This document shows, piece after piece, positions 5,845 through 8,151 of a stretch of DNA of 8,151 nt; positions within the stretch are counted from its first letter, which is position 1, and the number at the start of each line of letters is the position of its first letter. Both the position numbers and the translations under genes were made by a program. Source of the stretch: Phycisphaerales bacterium UBA1926 (GTDB taxonomy: Bacteria > Planctomycetota > Phycisphaerae > Phycisphaerales > UBA1924); contig DDFO01000038.1 of the NCBI GenBank assembly GCA_002337215.1, forward strand, positions 93,252-101,402, read 5' to 3'. The notes under the pieces are model-generated. The model was not told the origin of the DNA, made no database searches, and saw nothing but the letters and a program-made list of their open reading frames with translations.

Positions 5845-6483
5845 ATGATGCGTCTCGTCCGTCGAATGATCGATGCACCGCTCGGGCCGCTGATCGCGGG
5901 TGCCGTTGAGCCGGGCGGATCGTCGATTGAGCCCGGAGGCATCTGCCTGCTCGAGATGGGCGACGCTGAGCGGCGGGCCCGCGAGACCACCGAACTCGAA
6001 GAACTGTTGGGTGCCCGCTTTGTCGACGACGAGCCCAGCGATTTGCTCGACGCCCTCGAATCGCAACTCGACGCGTACTTCGCGGGTCGCCGGCGAGGTT
6101 TCGACCTGCCCCTCGTCACGCCCGGCACGCGGTTTCAGCATGAAGTCTGGAACGCGATGCGATCGATCCCGTTCGGCCACACGGTGTCATACGGTGAACT
6201 CGCCAGGACGATCGGTAGGGAGCCAACGTCGGCGCGTGCCGTCGGTGCCGCGTCGGGCCGCAACCGCGTCTCGATCCTGATCCCGTGCCACCGCGTGGTG
6301 GATCTCGCCTACAACGCGAGCTTGGGCGGGTTGGCCGGGCTGCGCGGGTACGGCGGAGGCATCGAGAACAAGCAGCGCCTGCTTCAGCACGAGCGGCTGG
6401 TCATGGGCGGGGCGGGGCTGTTCGAGCAGATGCTCGGAGGCGTGGTGTCGGAGCACGCCGACCAGACCGCAGCCGATCCATAA
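5845..6483 (+). CDS. ogt: O6-alkylguanine-DNA alkyltransferase (methylated-DNA--protein-cysteine methyltransferase)
   Basis: This 212-residue suicide repair protein moves the alkyl group of O6-methylguanine (or O4-methylthymine) onto its own cysteine. A divergent N-terminal domain (about 1-92) precedes the conserved DNA-binding and active-site domain: TRFQHEVWNAMRSIPFGHTV (95-114), SYGELAR with the conserved Tyr116, ARAVGAASGRN with the base-flipping Arg131, and ILIPCHRVV with nucleophile Cys148. After the active site the usual short turn before GYGGG is lengthened by about eight residues (DLAYNASLGGLAGLR), then GGIENKQRLLQHE closes the domain. The tail after residue 184 is about 28 residues longer than in E. 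coli Ogt. ATG 5845 or the adjacent ATG 5848 starts the protein; both lie directly after TACAGT. It is transcribed alone, 76 bp after the propeller gene, and is unlikely to be functionally linked to it. Confidence 0.95.
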   Translation: MMRLVRRMIDAPLGPLIAGAVEPGGSSIEPGGICLLEMGDAERRARETTELEELLGARFVDDEPSDLLDALESQLDAYFAGRRRGFDLPLVTPGTRFQHEVWNAMRSIPFGHTVSYGELARTIGREPTSARAVGAASGRNRVSILIPCHRVVDLAYNASLGGLAGLRGYGGGIENKQRLLQHERLVMGGAGLFEQMLGGVVSEHADQTAADP

Positions 6484-6489
6484 AGAGAA

Positions 6490-6525
6490 GCACCCGCGCC
6501 GATCGGTGATGACGGGCGTGGGTGC
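6490..6525. terminator. Hairpin terminator between ogt and the dockerin-tailed gene
   Basis: GCACCCGCGCC (6490-6500) pairs with GGCGTGGGTGC (6515-6525) over 11 bp, with one G-U pair in the plus-strand RNA, around a 14-base loop. It begins six bases after the ogt stop. On the plus strand no T-run follows. On the minus strand the hairpin is followed by TTCTCTTTA, so it may serve the convergent gene ending at 6618 as well, or better. Confidence 0.65.
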
Positions 6526-6617
6526 CGAGTTCGGAGTCGGTGTTGGAGAGTCAGATCCAGCAGGCTGAGTGAGGGCGTGTGCTCTTATTCAGTGGCAGCC
6601 GGTCGGGGTGCTACTGA

Positions 6618-7484
6618 TCAGGGGCAACCATTGAGGAAGCCGTTGACGAACGCCGCGAGGTCGGCGAGGTCGAAGACGCCCTGGGGCGCGGCGAAGTCGG
6701 CGAGGTCCAACCCGTTGGTGAATCCGAAGAGGAAGCACTGGATGTCGGCGAGGTCGAGCACGCCGAAGGGCTGGGCGAGGTCGGCGGGGTTGCAGGAGGC
6801 GATGTCGGTGTCGGTGGTCAGGGTGATGTCATCGACGACGACATCGAAATCGGTGAAGCCGAAGAAGAACCCTGGCTCGAGCGTGGTGACGACGATCTCG
6901 TCGTAGCCCGCGATGACATCGCGGAAGGTGATGCCCTCGGGGAGCATGGGCTCGAAGGTCTTGGGGTCTTCGGCGCCCGAACCTCCCCAGCCCGCGGGCA
7001 GGGCGTCGTAATCGAACACGGAGACCTGGACAAAGAATCGTGTCCAGTCCCCGTGGGTGGCGGCGCTGAAGTCGGCAAACTTGTACCAGACGCTGGCGAA
7101 CTGGTCGTTGCCGGGCCCGGCGTCGAAATCGCGAAATTCGAGCAGCCAGGGCCTTGGCGCCGGCGTGCCGAAGAAGGAGATGTCGTTGACCTTGGTATCG
7201 ATCGCGAAGGCGAACCCCGAGACGGACGAGAGGTCCTGGACGAAATCGGGGCTGGTCGAGTTTCGGAAGGTGATGCCGAAGTCGTTGAAAATGGTGTGGA
7301 AGCCCGGGGCGGGGTCTCCCTGGGTGTCGTCGATGAATGTGCCGACGCCCCCGATGCCGTTGGAGCCCGACCAGCCCCCGGTGTCGTCGTCGTTGAAGGG
7401 CACGATGCTCCCGGGGAGCGCGAGCGCGGCTCCCGCGAAGAGTGAGACGAACAGCGAGGCGGCGGTGATATCTCTCGAGTTCAT
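6618..7484 (-). CDS. Secreted protein with C-terminal Cys-bounded dockerin-like domain
   Basis: This 288-residue exported protein has a signal peptide at about 1-23 (MNSRDITAASLFVSLFAGAA), a beta-rich, Phe/Asp-rich central domain (24-230), and a 58-residue C-terminal module (231-288). The module begins CNP, ends NGCP and holds two similar units: ADLAQPFGVLDLADIQCFLF, then LDLADFAAPQGVFDLADLAA. Four DLA(D/Q) loops resemble the calcium-binding loops of type I dockerins. This layout matches what is annotated as a GC-type dockerin anchor in Phycisphaerales proteins; that name is from memory. The central domain (for example FNDFGITFRNS, DFDAGPGNDQFASVWYKF and a closing FDVVVDDITLTTD) looks like a jelly-roll ligand-binding domain with no visible catalytic motif. 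The start at 7484 is set by GAGAGGAAG 6-7 bases upstream; the frame continues upstream to 7514 without signal-peptide character. It is a single gene with its own promoter (7533-7561). Confidence 0.87.
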   Translation of the reverse strand: MNSRDITAASLFVSLFAGAALALPGSIVPFNDDDTGGWSGSNGIGGVGTFIDDTQGDPAPGFHTIFNDFGITFRNSTSPDFVQDLSSVSGFAFAIDTKVNDISFFGTPAPRPWLLEFRDFDAGPGNDQFASVWYKFADFSAATHGDWTRFFVQVSVFDYDALPAGWGGSGAEDPKTFEPMLPEGITFRDVIAGYDEIVVTTLEPGFFFGFTDFDVVVDDITLTTDTDIASCNPADLAQPFGVLDLADIQCFLFGFTNGLDLADFAAPQGVFDLADLAAFVNGFLNGCP

Positions 7485-7532
7485 AGTGATCTTCCTCTCC
7501 TGACCTCCGAGCATTGGTCGTGTTACCCGTCG

Positions 7533-7561
7533 AGTACACCTGTTCGCGTGGTGCCTGTCAA
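7533..7561 (-). promoter_or_regulatory. Strong sigma70-type promoter of the dockerin-tailed gene
   Basis: On the minus strand a perfect TTGACA (7561-7556) is followed after exactly 17 bp by TGTACT (7538-7533, four of six matches to TATAAT). The predicted transcription start near 7526 gives a leader of about 40 bases with the ribosome-binding site at its end. It is the best promoter match in the window. Confidence 0.65.
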
Positions 7562-7620
7562 GGAACCAAGGAAATATCGGGTCGAGAGCGGGGTGTGAGG
7601 CCCGCGGCGGGGTCTGACGC

Positions 7621-7626
7621 TACGCT
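7621..7626 (+). promoter_or_regulatory. Candidate -10 element (TACGCT) for tRNA-Val
   Basis: TACGCT ends 15 bases before the tRNA 5' end, giving a short leader of about 8-9 bases, normal for a tRNA precursor. It has the same TAC--T form as the elements before serS and ogt. No convincing -35 is seen at 16-18 bp. Confidence 0.35.
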
Positions 7627-7641
7627 GGGTTGCAGGAAATG

Positions 7642-7715
7642 GGGCGGGTAGCTCAGTTGGCCAGAGCGTTCGCTTTACACGCGAAGGGTCCCGGGTTCGA
7701 GTCCCGGCCTGCCCA
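7642..7715 (+). tRNA. tRNA-Val (anticodon UAC)
   Basis: The full cloverleaf can be folded by hand: acceptor stem GGGCGGG (7642-7648) with CCTGCCC (7708-7714, one G-U pair); D stem GCTC/GAGC (7651-7654/7664-7667); anticodon stem TTCGC/GCGAA (7669-7673/7681-7685) around loop TTTACAC with anticodon TAC at 7676-7678; five-base variable loop; T stem CCGGG/CCCGG (7691-7695/7703-7707) with loop TTCGAGT. The discriminator base is A7715. The 3' CCA is not encoded, so it must be added after transcription. It reads GUA and, by wobble, other Val codons. Confidence 0.97.
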
Positions 7716-7729
7716 TTCCGGTCGGTGGC

Positions 7730-7756
7730 GGGAGACGACGCGCCGATCGGTCTCCT
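7730..7756 (+). other. Hairpin between tRNA-Val and waaA
   Basis: GGAGAC (7731-7736) pairs with GTCTCC (7750-7755) around a 13-base loop, extendable by a G-U pair (7730/7756). It lies 15 bases after the tRNA and 14 bases before the waaA ATG. It could help terminate or process the tRNA transcript, but no T-run follows. The loop overlaps one copy of GCCGATCGGT. Confidence 0.3.
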
Positions 7757-7769
7757 GAAGACGCAGCGG

Positions 7770-8151
7770 ATGAACAGACTCGACCCCTTCTACATCCTCG
7801 CGGCGGTGCTCTGCTCGCCGCTGCTCCTCAAGAAGCAGCGTTCGGGTTGGAAGCAGCGGATGGGGCGAGTCGCGCCGATGCTGAAGGCCGAGGCAGCGGT
7901 CGGGCCTATCGCGCACCGCAGGCCGAGAGTGCTGCTGCACGCGGTCTCGGTCGGCGAGGTGAGCGCGCTTCGAACGCTCGTGCCGCTGCTCGCCCGGGAC
8001 TGCACCGTCATCGTCGCGACGACGACAGACACGGGTCTCGCCCGGGCGCAGGCGCTTTACGGGGACTCCGCCGAGGTCGTCCGGTACCCGCTCGATTTCT
8101 CGTGGTCCGTCCGCCGGTTTCTTGACGCGGTCCGTCCCGACGCGGTCGCGC
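7770..8151 (+). CDS. waaA: 3-deoxy-D-manno-octulosonic acid (Kdo) transferase, N-terminal part
   Basis: The first 127 codons are present and the gene runs off the right edge. WaaA/KdtA is an inner-membrane GT30 glycosyltransferase that adds Kdo from CMP-Kdo to the lipid A precursor on the cytoplasmic side. The visible part begins MNRLDPFYILAAVLCSPLLL, giving the usual hydrophobic N-terminal anchor (about 7-20), then shows LLHAVSVGEVSALRTLVPLL (55-74) with the expected catalytic Glu63, VIVATTTDTGLARAQALYG, and VVRYPLDFSWSVRRFLDAVRP when split at its domain strands. These are the standard signatures of the acceptor-binding half. ATG 7770 is chosen because it matches the family N-terminus; the ribosome-binding site is weak. 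A GTG at 7725 is in frame but adds atypical sequence. It implies that this organism makes lipid A-type LPS. Confidence 0.93.
   Translation, partial: MNRLDPFYILAAVLCSPLLLKKQRSGWKQRMGRVAPMLKAEAAVGPIAHRRPRVLLHAVSVGEVSALRTLVPLLARDCTVIVATTTDTGLARAQALYGDSAEVVRYPLDFSWSVRRFLDAVRPDAVA

Noticed and set aside
6658..6790. Tandem DNA repeat or CRISPR-like array from recurring TCGGCGAGGTC
   Set aside because: The copies encode DLAD loops in frame within the dockerin-like domain and have uneven spacing (36 and 48 bases); they reflect protein repeats.
6618..6793. Cellulosome component
   Set aside because: The dockerin-like repeats lack a cohesin or scaffoldin partner in the window, and the central domain shows no glycoside hydrolase motif.
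1..8151. Mobile element, prophage, defence island or biosynthetic cluster
   Set aside because: No transposase, integrase, terminal repeats, restriction or toxin-antitoxin genes, or cluster enzymes are visible; gene style and base composition look uniform. The tRNA-Val 3' end has no visible second copy in the window to suggest an attachment site.

Overview
The window reads as ordinary chromosome of a GC-rich, Gram-negative-type bacterium, most likely a planctomycete of the class Phycisphaerae. This placement is inferred from protein style: a secreted protein ending in a Cys-bounded dockerin-like pair of DLAD repeats, a second secreted protein ending in a PEP-CTERM-like tail (PAP instead of PEP), a CRTAC1-type beta-propeller, a Kdo transferase (hence lipid A/LPS), and a seryl-tRNA synthetase whose motif 3 (LNNTVAASPRILIP) resembles what I recall from planctomycetes. 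No phylogeny was run.

Layout. Positions 1-1591 are a minus-strand block: a secreted CIA30-fold protein (557-1591, GTG start), a four-helix membrane protein (132-500), and the first codons of a third gene that leaves the window at its left edge (start at 14). serS (1738-3147) diverges from this block. A strong bidirectional hairpin terminator (3166-3192) separates serS from a convergent secreted PEP-CTERM-like protein (3223-3843, minus). A divergent spacer of 254 bp carries a promoter and a structured leader for the secreted seven-repeat propeller protein (4098-5768). Next come an O6-alkylguanine-DNA alkyltransferase (ogt, 5845-6483), a second hairpin between convergent genes (6490-6525), and the dockerin-tailed secreted protein (6618-7484, minus). 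The right end has tRNA-Val(UAC) (7642-7715) and the start of waaA/kdtA (7770 to the edge). No gene-free stretch exceeds 300 bases.

How the genes relate. Three monocistronic-looking genes (PEP-CTERM-like, propeller, dockerin-tailed) encode exported proteins with different C-terminal modules, and the CIA30 protein is also exported. Their partners (exosortase, cohesin-like receptor) are not in the window. serS, tRNA-Val, waaA and ogt are housekeeping or repair genes. I see no defence system, mobile element, CRISPR array or biosynthetic cluster. The most useful leads are a perfect 14-bp palindrome overlapping the -35 region of an apparently leaderless ogt promoter, an eight-residue insertion just after the Ogt active site, an uncharacterised C-terminal domain fused to CIA30, and strong over-representation of the palindrome CGATCG, including three intergenic copies of GCCGATCGGT.
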